From: DATARN01 sp963851105
GTDB lineage: Bacteria; Actinomycetota; Acidimicrobiia; Acidimicrobiales; Palsa-688
Assembly (NCBI GenBank): GCA_963851105.1
Contig: CAWKNP010000008.1
Span: 496,001-560,000, forward strand
DNA length: 64,000 nt
Direction of reading: 5' to 3'
The notes below the pieces were generated by a model. It worked only from the letters and a program-made list of their open reading frames with translations, was not told the origin of the DNA and searched no databases. Below are positions 24,065 through 31,368 of this stretch, piece after piece. Every line of letters begins with the position of its first letter. The stretch's first letter is position 1. Made by a program: the position numbers and the translations under genes.

Positions 24065-26481
24065 CCGCTCTCCACCTCCTCCCCGATTTCGAACGCCTCG
24101 AAGAATCCACCGGAACCGGTGTCCTGACCAGCGACGGAGGCAATCTTCCTCTCGTCGCCATGACTATCGACGCCGACATCACCGCCCTCGTGGCGGGCAT
24201 GGTTGTCTGCCAGACCTTCCGTAACCCGCACCGCTCCCCCGTCGAAGCCACCTATATCTTTCCGCTGCCGGACCGGGCGGCGGTGACGGGCTTCGAGGTG
24301 ACCATCGGTACCCGTCACATCACCGGCGTGCTGGAGGAACGCCAAGCGGCGCGCGACACCTACGACGCCGCCCTTGCGGCAGGACAGCGCGCCGCCATCT
24401 TGGAACAAGACCGCCCCGATGTCTTCACTACCCGCATCGGCAATCTGGCCGCCGGCGAAGAGGCCACGATCACCCTGACCTTGGCGGGCCCGGTGGATTG
24501 GGAGTTCGGGGAAGCGACGTTCCGGGTGCCGCTTGTCGTGGCGCCCCGCTATATCCCGGGCCAGCCGGTCGACGGCGCCGGCGCCGGGCTAGGGGCAGCC
24601 CTCGACACTGACGCGGTCCCCGACGCGTCCCGGATCACGCCGCCGGTGTTGCTTCCCGGGTCGCCCAACCCGGTCCGGCTCAAGGTGGTGGTTCGCCTCG
24701 ACCCGGCGGGCCTCACCGTGACGGATCTGCGCTCGAGCCTGCATGCCGTGACCGTGGCCGGCGCGCTCCCCGGGCCGGTCACCGTCGAGCTGCGACCGGG
24801 AGAGCGCCTCGACCGCGACTTCGTCCTGCGCTACCGCGTGGCCGATGGGGACCGCAGCCAGATGACCGCGGTGGCGACGCCCGACGGCGGGGAGATCGAC
24901 GGCGAGGGCGACGGCCTGGGTGACGGCGAGGGCGACGGCACCCTCGTCGTCACCATGTTGCCCCCGGCGGGAGTGGCGGCGAGTGTGGCTCGCGACGTGG
25001 TGCTGGTTGTGGATCGCTCGGGCAGCATGGGCGGCTGGAAGATGGTGGCGGCCCGCCGGGCAGCGGCGCGCATCGTGGACTCACTCACCAGCGCCGACCG
25101 CTTCGGCGTCCTGGCGTTCGACCATGCCATCGAACGGCCTCCGGGTTTCGCCATCGACTCGTTGGTTGCCGCGTCCGATCGCAACCGCTACCGGGCGGTG
25201 GAATGGCTGAGCCGCCTCGAAGCCCGGGGCGGCACCGAGTTGACCGCGGCACTGGCGACGGCGGCGACGATGCTCCAGGCGCCCCCCAGCGGCGACTGCG
25301 AGCGGGCCCGCGCCACCATCGTGGTCACCGACGGCCAGGTCGGCAACGAAGACGAGCTGGTCCGCCTCGCCACTGCCGGCGGCGGGCGTATGTTCTGCGT
25401 AGGGATCGACCGAGCGGTCAACGCCGGCCTCTTGCGCCGGCTGGCCGCGGCCACGGGCGGCCGCTGCGATCTCGTCGAGTCCGAGGACCGCCTCGACGAC
25501 GTCCTGAGCGACCTGCAGCGCCGCATCGGACAACCGTTGGTCGAGGCCGTGGCCCTTACTTGCGACGCGATGACCGTCGCCCGCGCCTCCGTGGTGCCGG
25601 CTCGCCCCCCTGACCTCTATCTCGGCGTCGCCCTCGTGGTCAGCGCGCGCTACCGGGGCCGCCCGGGGGGCCAGGTGACCCTCCGCGGCCACGACGGAGT
25701 GGCCCATACCTGCCCGGTCACGGTGGCCCCAGCGCCCGCGGCAGAGGCCATTTGGGCTCGCGCCCACCTCCGCGACCTGGAGGATCGCTACGCCGCCGGG
25801 CCGGTGCTCCTCGGCGCCGAACGCGACGACCTGGCGGCGCGCATCGTGGCGGTGTCGCGGCGCCATCGCGTCCTGTGCCGGTTCACCGCCTGGGTGGCGA
25901 TCGACGATTCCGGCGACGTGGTGGAACGATCCCGCCAGCAGATCGTCCAGCCGGTGGAGATGCCCGCCGGCTGGAAAGCGTGGGCGGGCGCACCTGTCGC
26001 CATGATGGCGGCGCCCATGGGCGCGGTGTACGCGGGAGGGCCCCCGCCACCGCCTACCCCGCCGGTGCCCCCCGCCTCGCTGCCCCCCATACGAGCGATG
26101 ATCCCGACCGCCCAGGTAGTGCCGCAGCCGCCACGGCCGGGAAGCACCCGCACCCGATTCGAAGCCGTGACCGTCCCGGTCATGGTCAGCGAGGCCGCCT
26201 ATCGACCCCGCCTGGAACAGCTGCTGGCCGCCATCGACCGGCTTGGGGATCCGTCCGATCCGGACAACATCCAGGCGATCGCCGCCGCCGCCCGGTTGCT
26301 GGCCGGCGACATTGCGTCGGTGGTGGCCGGTAGCCGATGGGTCGACCAACTGGAGGCGCTCGCCGCCGCCCTCGACGGCGGCCAGCCCGCCATGATCGCC
26401 GCCGCCGTGGCCCGGCTGCGCACCGCGCTCGACGGTGACGCGCAGACGGCGGGCCCCCCGGTGCGACGCTTCTGGCGGTAA
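24061..26481 (+). CDS. VIT and von Willebrand factor A domain protein
   Basis: An 806-residue protein with an N-terminal vault/inter-alpha-trypsin (VIT) domain (about 15-150, with EATYIFPLPDRAAVTGFEV and GVLEERQAARDTYDAA). A vWA domain follows (about 312-480), with the metal site DRSGS at 318-322, LTSADRFGVLAF and GGTELTAAL. After it comes a VIT-protein-type C-terminal region, a Pro-rich linker (PPPPPTPPVPP) and a helical tail. There is no signal peptide or membrane span, so it is likely cytosolic. The vWA MIDAS should bind a divalent metal and a protein partner. ATG overlaps the MerR stop. The family is widespread in actinobacteria but poorly understood. Confidence 0.85.
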   Translation: MTALHLLPDFERLEESTGTGVLTSDGGNLPLVAMTIDADITALVAGMVVCQTFRNPHRSPVEATYIFPLPDRAAVTGFEVTIGTRHITGVLEERQAARDTYDAALAAGQRAAILEQDRPDVFTTRIGNLAAGEEATITLTLAGPVDWEFGEATFRVPLVVAPRYIPGQPVDGAGAGLGAALDTDAVPDASRITPPVLLPGSPNPVRLKVVVRLDPAGLTVTDLRSSLHAVTVAGALPGPVTVELRPGERLDRDFVLRYRVADGDRSQMTAVATPDGGEIDGEGDGLGDGEGDGTLVVTMLPPAGVAASVARDVVLVVDRSGSMGGWKMVAARRAAARIVDSLTSADRFGVLAFDHAIERPPGFAIDSLVAASDRNRYRAVEWLSRLEARGGTELTAALATAATMLQAPPSGDCERARATIVVTDGQVGNEDELVRLATAGGGRMFCVGIDRAVNAGLLRRLAAATGGRCDLVESEDRLDDVLSDLQRRIGQPLVEAVALTCDAMTVARASVVPARPPDLYLGVALVVSARYRGRPGGQVTLRGHDGVAHTCPVTVAPAPAAEAIWARAHLRDLEDRYAAGPVLLGAERDDLAARIVAVSRRHRVLCRFTAWVAIDDSGDVVERSRQQIVQPVEMPAGWKAWAGAPVAMMAAPMGAVYAGGPPPPPTPPVPPASLPPIRAMIPTAQVVPQPPRPGSTRTRFEAVTVPVMVSEAAYRPRLEQLLAAIDRLGDPSDPDNIQAIAAAARLLAGDIASVVAGSRWVDQLEALAAALDGGQPAMIAAAVARLRTALDGDAQTAGPPVRRFWR

Positions 26482-26498
26482 GCCCCTTTTCCCGGCCC

Positions 26499-26900
26499 TT
26501 ACCCGGCGAGGAAGCTCAGCAGGACCCGGCGGGTGGGGTTGTCCGCGTTCAGGTCGACAAGCACGATCGACTGCCACGTCCCTAGTTGAGGGCGGCCTGC
26601 GACGACGGGGACGACCATTGACGGGCTGATCAGCACCGGCAGCAAGTGGTCGGCACCGTGGCCCGGCGACCCATGACGGTGCCGGTAGCGGTCGTCGCGG
26701 GGCAGGAGCCGGCCGAGCAGGTCACCGAGGTCGCTTTCGGAGCCCGAGCCGAGCTCCATCAAGGCGACGCCGGCCGTGGCGTGGGGGGCGAAGACCGAAA
26801 GCAACCCGTCGCCCCGGCCCCGGCAGAAATCGGTTGCGGCCTCGGTCAGATCGGCGAGTTGCCGGCGCCGGGTGTCAACGGTGATCTCGGTGGTGTCCAC
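26499..26900 (-). CDS. yjbQ: YjbQ/UPF0047 family protein
   Basis: A compact 133-residue protein of the YjbQ family, whose E. coli member has weak thiamine-phosphate synthase activity; its true role is unclear. Family marks are FAPHATAGVALMELG, HGSPGHGADHLLPVLI (metal-site histidines) and LGTWQSIVLVDLN. Length is normal. The GTG start comes eight bases after the sigma factor stop on the same strand, so the two are probably co-transcribed, which is an unusual pairing. It ends 17 bases from the convergent VIT/vWA stop. Confidence 0.88.
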   Translation of the reverse strand: MDTTEITVDTRRRQLADLTEAATDFCRGRGDGLLSVFAPHATAGVALMELGSGSESDLGDLLGRLLPRDDRYRHRHGSPGHGADHLLPVLISPSMVVPVVAGRPQLGTWQSIVLVDLNADNPTRRVLLSFLAG

Positions 26901-26908
26901 CGCCGAGC

Positions 26909-27844
26909 TCAGCCCGTCAACAGCTCCCGGGCGCCCCGGTCGGTGGACGGGTGGCGCAGCTTCGACATGGCGCGAGCCTCGATCTGGCGGATGCGCTCGC
27001 GGGTCAGGCTGAAATGCTCGCCCACTTCGTCGAGGGTCCGGGGCTCGCCGCGGTCCAGGCCGAAGCGCAGTCGCAGGATCTCCCGCTCGCGCTCGTCGAG
27101 GGCGACCAGCATCTTGGCCACCTCGCCCGAGAGCAATGATGCCGCGGCGGCGTCGAAGGGGGAGACGGCGGAACGGTCTTCGACCACGTCGCCCAACTCG
27201 GCGTCGCCATCTTCGCGTAACGGTTCGGACAGCGACAGGGGCTCGGCGGCGTGGCGAAGGATCTCGGTGACCTTCTCCTCTTCCAGCTCCAGATCGGCCG
27301 CCAGCTCGCCGATCGTCGGGCGGCGACCGAGCTGTCCCTCGAGGCGGCCGCGGGCCTTGGTCACGCGGGTCAACAGGTCACCGGCGTGCACCGGGAGTCG
27401 CACCGTGCGACCGGTGTTGGCGATGCCGCGGGTGATCGCCTGGCGGATCCACCAGGTGGCATAGGTCGAGAACTTGAAGCCCTTGCGCCAGTCGAACTTC
27501 TCGACGGCATGCATGAGGCCGAGGTTGCCTTCTTGCACCAGATCGAGCAGGGGCAGCTCCGCCGCCTGGTACTTCTTGGCGATGGAAACAACCAGGCGCA
27601 GGTTGGCCTTGACGAAGGTTTCCGCCGCGTCGTCGCCCAGGCGGATCACCCGACGCAGCTCTCGCTTGCGGGGTGCGGTCACGGTTTTGGCGGCGGCCAG
27701 TTCGGCTCGCGCCTCGCGTCCGGCTTCGATCGCCTGCGCCAGACGCGCCTCGTCGTCCTTCGTCAGCAGCGCGTGCTTCCCTATGTCATTCAGATAGAGG
27801 CGAACCAGATCCTCTTCAGGCTGCGCCGCGTGGTTGGTGGGCAC
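26909..27844 (-). CDS. RNA polymerase sigma-70 factor, group 1/2 type (RpoD/SigB-like)
   Basis: A 311-residue sigma factor. Region 1.2 is DLVRLYLNDIGKHALLT. Region 2 has LPLLDLVQEGNLGLMHAVEK and FSTYATWWIRQAITR, which read -10 elements and melt DNA. Region 3 follows, and region 4 ends TLDEVGEHFSLTRERIRQIE, the -35 helix-turn-helix. It lacks the long acidic N-terminal region 1.1 of a housekeeping factor, so an alternative group 2 factor is likely. I chose GTG 27844, which starts just before region 1.2. An in-frame ATG at 27985 would add 47 basic, Arg/Cys-rich residues and cover the palindrome upstream, so it is less likely. Confidence 0.85.
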   Translation of the reverse strand: MPTNHAAQPEEDLVRLYLNDIGKHALLTKDDEARLAQAIEAGREARAELAAAKTVTAPRKRELRRVIRLGDDAAETFVKANLRLVVSIAKKYQAAELPLLDLVQEGNLGLMHAVEKFDWRKGFKFSTYATWWIRQAITRGIANTGRTVRLPVHAGDLLTRVTKARGRLEGQLGRRPTIGELAADLELEEEKVTEILRHAAEPLSLSEPLREDGDAELGDVVEDRSAVSPFDAAAASLLSGEVAKMLVALDEREREILRLRFGLDRGEPRTLDEVGEHFSLTRERIRQIEARAMSKLRHPSTDRGARELLTG

Positions 27845-27962
27845 CTTGGCAGTATCGTCCTTCCCATGCGCCGCCCGCCGGCGTGGCGGTGTCTTGGCCG
27901 CCGAGCGCCGACACCGCGCGTTCGACCGTCTTCTTGGACGGCAGTGTACCTGACACTTTGCC

Positions 27963-27978
27963 TGGTGTATAGACACCA
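27963..27978. promoter_or_regulatory. 16-bp palindromic operator candidate upstream of the sigma factor
   Basis: TGGTGTATAGACACCA is a palindrome with 6-base arms and a 4-base centre. It lies in the gap between the sigma factor and the small acidic gene on the opposite strand. On the minus strand its centre reads TATACA, which could be the -10 of the sigma gene, so a bound protein would block that promoter. The palindrome is plain; function is inferred. Confidence 0.5.
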
Positions 27979-28031
27979 AAGACATTGATCGTGCTAAGAA
28001 GGCACTAAAAGCAGTGAACGAGGAGGGCGCG

Positions 28032-28184
28032 ATGCCGGATCACAAGGACCGCGAGGCCGAGAGCGAGGCCGAGGTCGAGCACCAAGCGGCCCATGAGGAG
28101 GTTGATCCCATCACGTCGCGGGAAGCCCTCGAGGAGGATCTGATGGAAGAGGGCAGGAGCGAAGAAGGCGAACACATCGCCTGA
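28032..28184 (+). CDS. Small, very acidic 50-residue protein
   Basis: A short frame with a strong ribosome site (GAGGAGG, six bases before the ATG), the best in this part of the window. The product is 50 residues with 18 Glu and Asp against few basic residues, beginning MPDHKDREAESEAEVE and ending EEGEHIA. It has no hydrophobic segment, so it is probably a soluble, helical or disordered cytosolic peptide. It lies between the divergent sigma factor and the MarR regulator and reads with the latter. I do not know the family. The ribosome site and codon use make it likely real. Confidence 0.6.
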   Translation: MPDHKDREAESEAEVEHQAAHEEVDPITSREALEEDLMEEGRSEEGEHIA

Positions 28185-28248
28185 TCGTTCCGTCGACATT
28201 CCCTTCGGATGCGGAAACGTCCGATCGGATAAAGATCGGTATCCGAGA

Positions 28249-28809
28249 ATGGTGGTCGACGAAGTCACCACTATCGTCGGGTCCGTGGCCCCGCCCGCGA
28301 CGTCGCGAGGAAGCAGTGCGACCGAGACCGAGGTCTGGCTCTCGGAGGAGGAGCGGGCGACATGGCGGACACTGCTGTCGGTCCATGCCCGTTTGCTCAG
28401 CCGCCTCGACGCCGAATTGCACGCCGCCCACGACATCTCCCTCCAGGACTACGAGGTTCTCGTCCATCTGTCCGAGGTTGACGGGACCTGCCTGAGGATG
28501 GCGGAATTGGCCGAGCGCCTTGTCGTTTCACCGAGCGGCCTGACGCGCCGCCTCGACGGCATGGTGCGCGACGGGCTGGTCGAACGCCAGGCATGCCTCT
28601 CGGATCGCCGGGGGATGCTGGCGGTCTTGACGCCGAAAGGACGGGCCCTGCTGGCCTCGGCCGCGCCGACCCATATCGCGGGTATACGGCGACTTCTTTT
28701 CGAGCCCTTGGACCGCAAGCAGCTTCGTCAGATGACCGGCAGCCTGCAGGCGATCGGCGAGGCCCTGGTGTCGCCAAGCCGGCAGACCCACATCAGCGGC
28801 GCTCATTGA
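28249..28809 (+). CDS. MarR-family transcriptional regulator
   Basis: A 186-residue winged-helix regulator. The first 30 residues are variable. The DNA-binding core includes ISLQDYEVLVHLSEV, RMAELAERLVVSPSGLTRRLDGMV (recognition helix) and ERQACLSDRRGMLAVLTPKG (the wing), all standard MarR. It should act as a dimer that leaves DNA when it meets a ligand or oxidant. No redox cysteine pattern of OhrR type is obvious. The ATG has no ribosome site and may be leaderless; a GTG at 28285 is an alternative. The target is unknown; the rhodanese gene beyond it is convergent. Confidence 0.88.
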   Translation: MVVDEVTTIVGSVAPPATSRGSSATETEVWLSEEERATWRTLLSVHARLLSRLDAELHAAHDISLQDYEVLVHLSEVDGTCLRMAELAERLVVSPSGLTRRLDGMVRDGLVERQACLSDRRGMLAVLTPKGRALLASAAPTHIAGIRRLLFEPLDRKQLRQMTGSLQAIGEALVSPSRQTHISGAH

Positions 28810-28873
28810 GCGCCCCCATCCGAGGCGTCGCCGGTTCGGGTCCACGATGCGTCAATTGCTGCAGGAGTGTGAC

Positions 28874-29206
28874 CTAGGGTTCGTTTCCCGTCGTGACTGG
28901 GTGCCCGCGCTCGATCCAGCCTTTGGTGCCGCCACTGACCGATACCGCCCGGTAGCCGGCGTCGACCAAGGCCTTGGTGGCCTGCAGGCTGCGGCCCCCC
29001 ATGGCGCAGATCACGTAGATCGGATCGCCGTCGGGGATCTCGTCCTGGCGTTGGCCCAACTCGCCGAGCGGAATCAGTACCGCCCCGCCGACATGACCTG
29101 ACTCGTACTCGTCGGGGTTGCGAACGTCAAGGACCACCGCGCCTGCGCCGACGGCGCCGGCAAAGGTGTCGAGGTCCACTTCAAGGGGATCGGAATCGGC
29201 GGCCAT
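28874..29206 (-). CDS. Single-domain rhodanese (thiosulfate sulfurtransferase-like)
   Basis: A 110-residue rhodanese domain. VVLDVRNPDEYESGHVGGAV is the N-terminal signature. The active loop CAMGGRS (cysteine near residue 66) carries the persulfide, and GGTKGWIERGHPV is the C-terminal motif. It transfers sulfane sulfur in the cytosol; the acceptor is unknown. It sits 18 bases downstream of pdxH on the same strand and is likely co-transcribed with it. Confidence 0.88.
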   Translation of the reverse strand: MAADSDPLEVDLDTFAGAVGAGAVVLDVRNPDEYESGHVGGAVLIPLGELGQRQDEIPDGDPIYVICAMGGRSLQATKALVDAGYRAVSVSGGTKGWIERGHPVTTGNEP

Positions 29207-29224
29207 GCCTCTGTTCTACTCCTG

Positions 29225-29878
29225 CTAGGGCGCCAGGCGTTCAACCTGCCATTCTTCGGCCGGTTGATCGCGGCGGTATCGCAGGCGGTCATGGAGCCGG
29301 CTCTCCCGTCCCTGCCAGAACTCGACGCTGGCGGGAACGACGCGGATGCCGCCCCACCATTGCGGGCGGGGAATGGGACCGTCGCGGAATCGGGCCGTCA
29401 CCTCGGCGACCCGCGCCTCCAGCTCCTGGCGATCGGCCAGCACCTGGCTCTGCGGCGACGCCCAGGCACCGATCTGGGCGCCCCGAGGGCGGGTCGCGAA
29501 GTAGGCGTCGGACTCTTCGGCGCTCACCCGCTCGGCTCGGCCCCGGGCCCGCACCTGGCGCTCGAGGGGAAACCACCGCCACGTCAACGCGGCGGCGGGA
29601 CGCGCCGCCGCCTCCCGGCCCTTCTGGCTGTCGTAGTTGGTGAAAAAGACGAAGCCCCGCTCGTCGAACTGCTTGAGAAGGACCATGCGCGAGTTCGGTC
29701 CCCCGTCATCGCCGATCGTTGCTACGTTCATGGCCTCGGGCTCGGGAACAGCTGCGGCCAGGGCGTCGTCGAACCAGCGCCGGAACTGCGCCACCGGGTC
29801 GGGGGCCAGGTCGTCGGGGGAAAAGGGGCGGGAGGCACTCACCGCCCCATCGTGCCTCGCCACGTGGGTACCGGGCAT
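29225..29878 (-). CDS. pdxH: Pyridoxamine/pyridoxine 5'-phosphate oxidase
   Basis: Oxidises pyridoxine or pyridoxamine 5'-phosphate to pyridoxal 5'-phosphate using FMN and oxygen. FMN-site sequences are SRMVLLKQFDERGFVFFTNY and QVRARGRAERVSAEESDAYF. The C-terminal PdxH signature is VEFWQGRESRLHDRLRYRR. The ATG at 29878 gives 217 residues, the normal length, and leaves 13 bases to the divergent aldehyde dehydrogenase start. A GTG at 29842 has a better ribosome-like sequence and is a serious alternative. An ATG at 29938 would overlap the neighbouring gene and is unlikely. Confidence 0.9.
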   Translation of the reverse strand: MPGTHVARHDGAVSASRPFSPDDLAPDPVAQFRRWFDDALAAAVPEPEAMNVATIGDDGGPNSRMVLLKQFDERGFVFFTNYDSQKGREAAARPAAALTWRWFPLERQVRARGRAERVSAEESDAYFATRPRGAQIGAWASPQSQVLADRQELEARVAEVTARFRDGPIPRPQWWGGIRVVPASVEFWQGRESRLHDRLRYRRDQPAEEWQVERLAP

Positions 29879-29891
29879 AGGGTGAAAAGCG

Positions 29892-31292
29892 ATGCCCGAG
29901 TCGATGCCCGAACCGATGACGCCCGCCGAGGTAGCCAAGCATCTCCGCCGCGGCTACGACAGCGGCCTGACCCGGCCACTGCCGTGGCGGCGGGCCCAGC
30001 TGCGCCAACTCCAGCGCATGCTCACCGAGCGCGAGGCGGAGTGGCTGGCGGCGCTGGCCGCCGACCTGCGCAAGCCACCAGCCGAAGGTTGGGCCACCGA
30101 CATGGGGGCTATCAACGCCGAGATCAACGCCCTGCACGACAACCTGAGCAGCTGGGCCCAGTCCCGGCCGGTGCACGTACCGCTACGGCTGGGCGTGGGC
30201 CGGGCGCGGGTCGTGCCTGAGCCCCTCGGTGTGGTGCTGGTTATCGCGCCTTGGAACTACCCCATCCACCTCCTCCTGCTCCCTATGGCGGCGGCCATCG
30301 CGGCCGGCAACGCGGTGATCGGCAAGCCCTCGGAACTGGCTCCCGCCACGTCGGCATTGATGGCCCGCCTGGTCCCGCTCTATCTGGACGAGGGCGCGGT
30401 GGCCATCGTCGAAGGGGGCCCCGAGGAGACGACCGGCCTGCTGGCCGAGCGGTGGGACCACATCTTCTACACCGGCAACGGCCGGGTCGGGCGCATCGTG
30501 CTGGAGGCCGCTGCCAAGCACCTGACCCCGGTGACCCTCGAGCTCGGCGGCAAGAGCCCCGTGATCGTGGACCGTGAGGCCGACCTCGACGTGGCCGCTC
30601 GCCGCATCGCCTGGGGCAAGTTCCTGAACGCCGGCCAGACCTGCCTGGCCCCGGACTACGTCCTCGTGCACCGCGACGTCGAGAAACCATTGCTGGCCAA
30701 GCTGACCGATGCCGTCAAGGGCTTCTACGGCGATGACCCCCGGCAGAGCCCGGACTATGCCCGCATCGTCAACGACCGCCACCTCCAGCGCCTCGGCGCC
30801 CTGCTCCACGACGTCGATCCCGGCCGGATCGTGACCGGCGGCCATATCGAGGCCGCCGATCGCTACCTGGCCCCCACCATCGTGCGCGACGCGTCGTGGG
30901 ACGAGGCCATGATGGCCGACGAGATCTTCGGTCCCATCCTCCCCGTGCTGGCCGTCGATGACGTCGACGAGGCCATCGCGACGGTCAACGCCCACCCGAA
31001 GCCCCTGGCCCTGTACATTTTCACCTCCCGGTCGGCAGTCGCCGAGCGGACGATCGAGGCGACGTCGTCGGGTGGCGTCTGCGTCAACGGAACGGTGCTG
31101 CAGATCGCGACTCCCGGTCTTCCCTTCGGCGGCGTCGGCGACAGCGGGATGGGCGCCTACCACGGCGAGTACGGCTTTCAGACCTTCAGCCATCAAAAGG
31201 GCGTGCTGGACCGGGCTACGTGGTTCGATCCCTGGTTCTCCTATCCCCCGTACAACCGCCTGAAAGACCGGATCCTGCGCCGCCTCTTGTAG
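29892..31292 (+). CDS. NAD(P)-dependent aldehyde dehydrogenase (class 3-like)
   Basis: Oxidises an aldehyde to the acid. The 466-residue length and lack of an N-terminal extension fit the class 3 / coniferyl aldehyde dehydrogenase branch. PWNYPIHLLLLPM and GKPSELAPATSALM form the cofactor site. The general-base glutamate is in TLELGGKSP, and the catalytic cysteine is in LNAGQTCLAPDYV. The C-terminal PFGGVGDSGMGAYHGEYGF is typical. It probably acts on long-chain or aromatic aldehydes, by family. It diverges from pdxH with only 13 bases between starts, so their promoters overlap each other's 5' ends. Confidence 0.92.
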   Translation: MPESMPEPMTPAEVAKHLRRGYDSGLTRPLPWRRAQLRQLQRMLTEREAEWLAALAADLRKPPAEGWATDMGAINAEINALHDNLSSWAQSRPVHVPLRLGVGRARVVPEPLGVVLVIAPWNYPIHLLLLPMAAAIAAGNAVIGKPSELAPATSALMARLVPLYLDEGAVAIVEGGPEETTGLLAERWDHIFYTGNGRVGRIVLEAAAKHLTPVTLELGGKSPVIVDREADLDVAARRIAWGKFLNAGQTCLAPDYVLVHRDVEKPLLAKLTDAVKGFYGDDPRQSPDYARIVNDRHLQRLGALLHDVDPGRIVTGGHIEAADRYLAPTIVRDASWDEAMMADEIFGPILPVLAVDDVDEAIATVNAHPKPLALYIFTSRSAVAERTIEATSSGGVCVNGTVLQIATPGLPFGGVGDSGMGAYHGEYGFQTFSHQKGVLDRATWFDPWFSYPPYNRLKDRILRRLL

Positions 31293-31340
31293 GTCCCGGG
31301 TGGCCTTTCCCGCCGGCGGCATGGCGCCACGCCACTCAAT

Positions 31341-31358
31341 TCGGCCCAGCGCTGCCGA
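31341..31358. terminator. Small hairpin between convergent genes, possible terminator
   Basis: TCGGC (31341-31345) and GCCGA (31354-31358) can pair around an 8-base loop, and a short pyrimidine run (CCCTTTCT) follows. It sits in the 76-base gap between the aldehyde dehydrogenase and the convergent HelR-like gene, where a bidirectional stop would be useful. The stem is short, so confidence is low. Confidence 0.3.
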
Positions 31359-31368
31359 GTGACCCTTT

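Noticed and set aside
27845..27985. N-terminal extension of the sigma factor from ATG 27985
   Set aside because: The extra 47 residues are Arg/Cys-rich and unlike region 1.1, and they would cover the palindrome and its promoter-like centre.
28810..28873. Possible tRNA, because of a GGTTCGGGTCC-like stretch
   Set aside because: It has a T-arm-like string but no acceptor stem, anticodon arm or CCA-side pairing could be formed.
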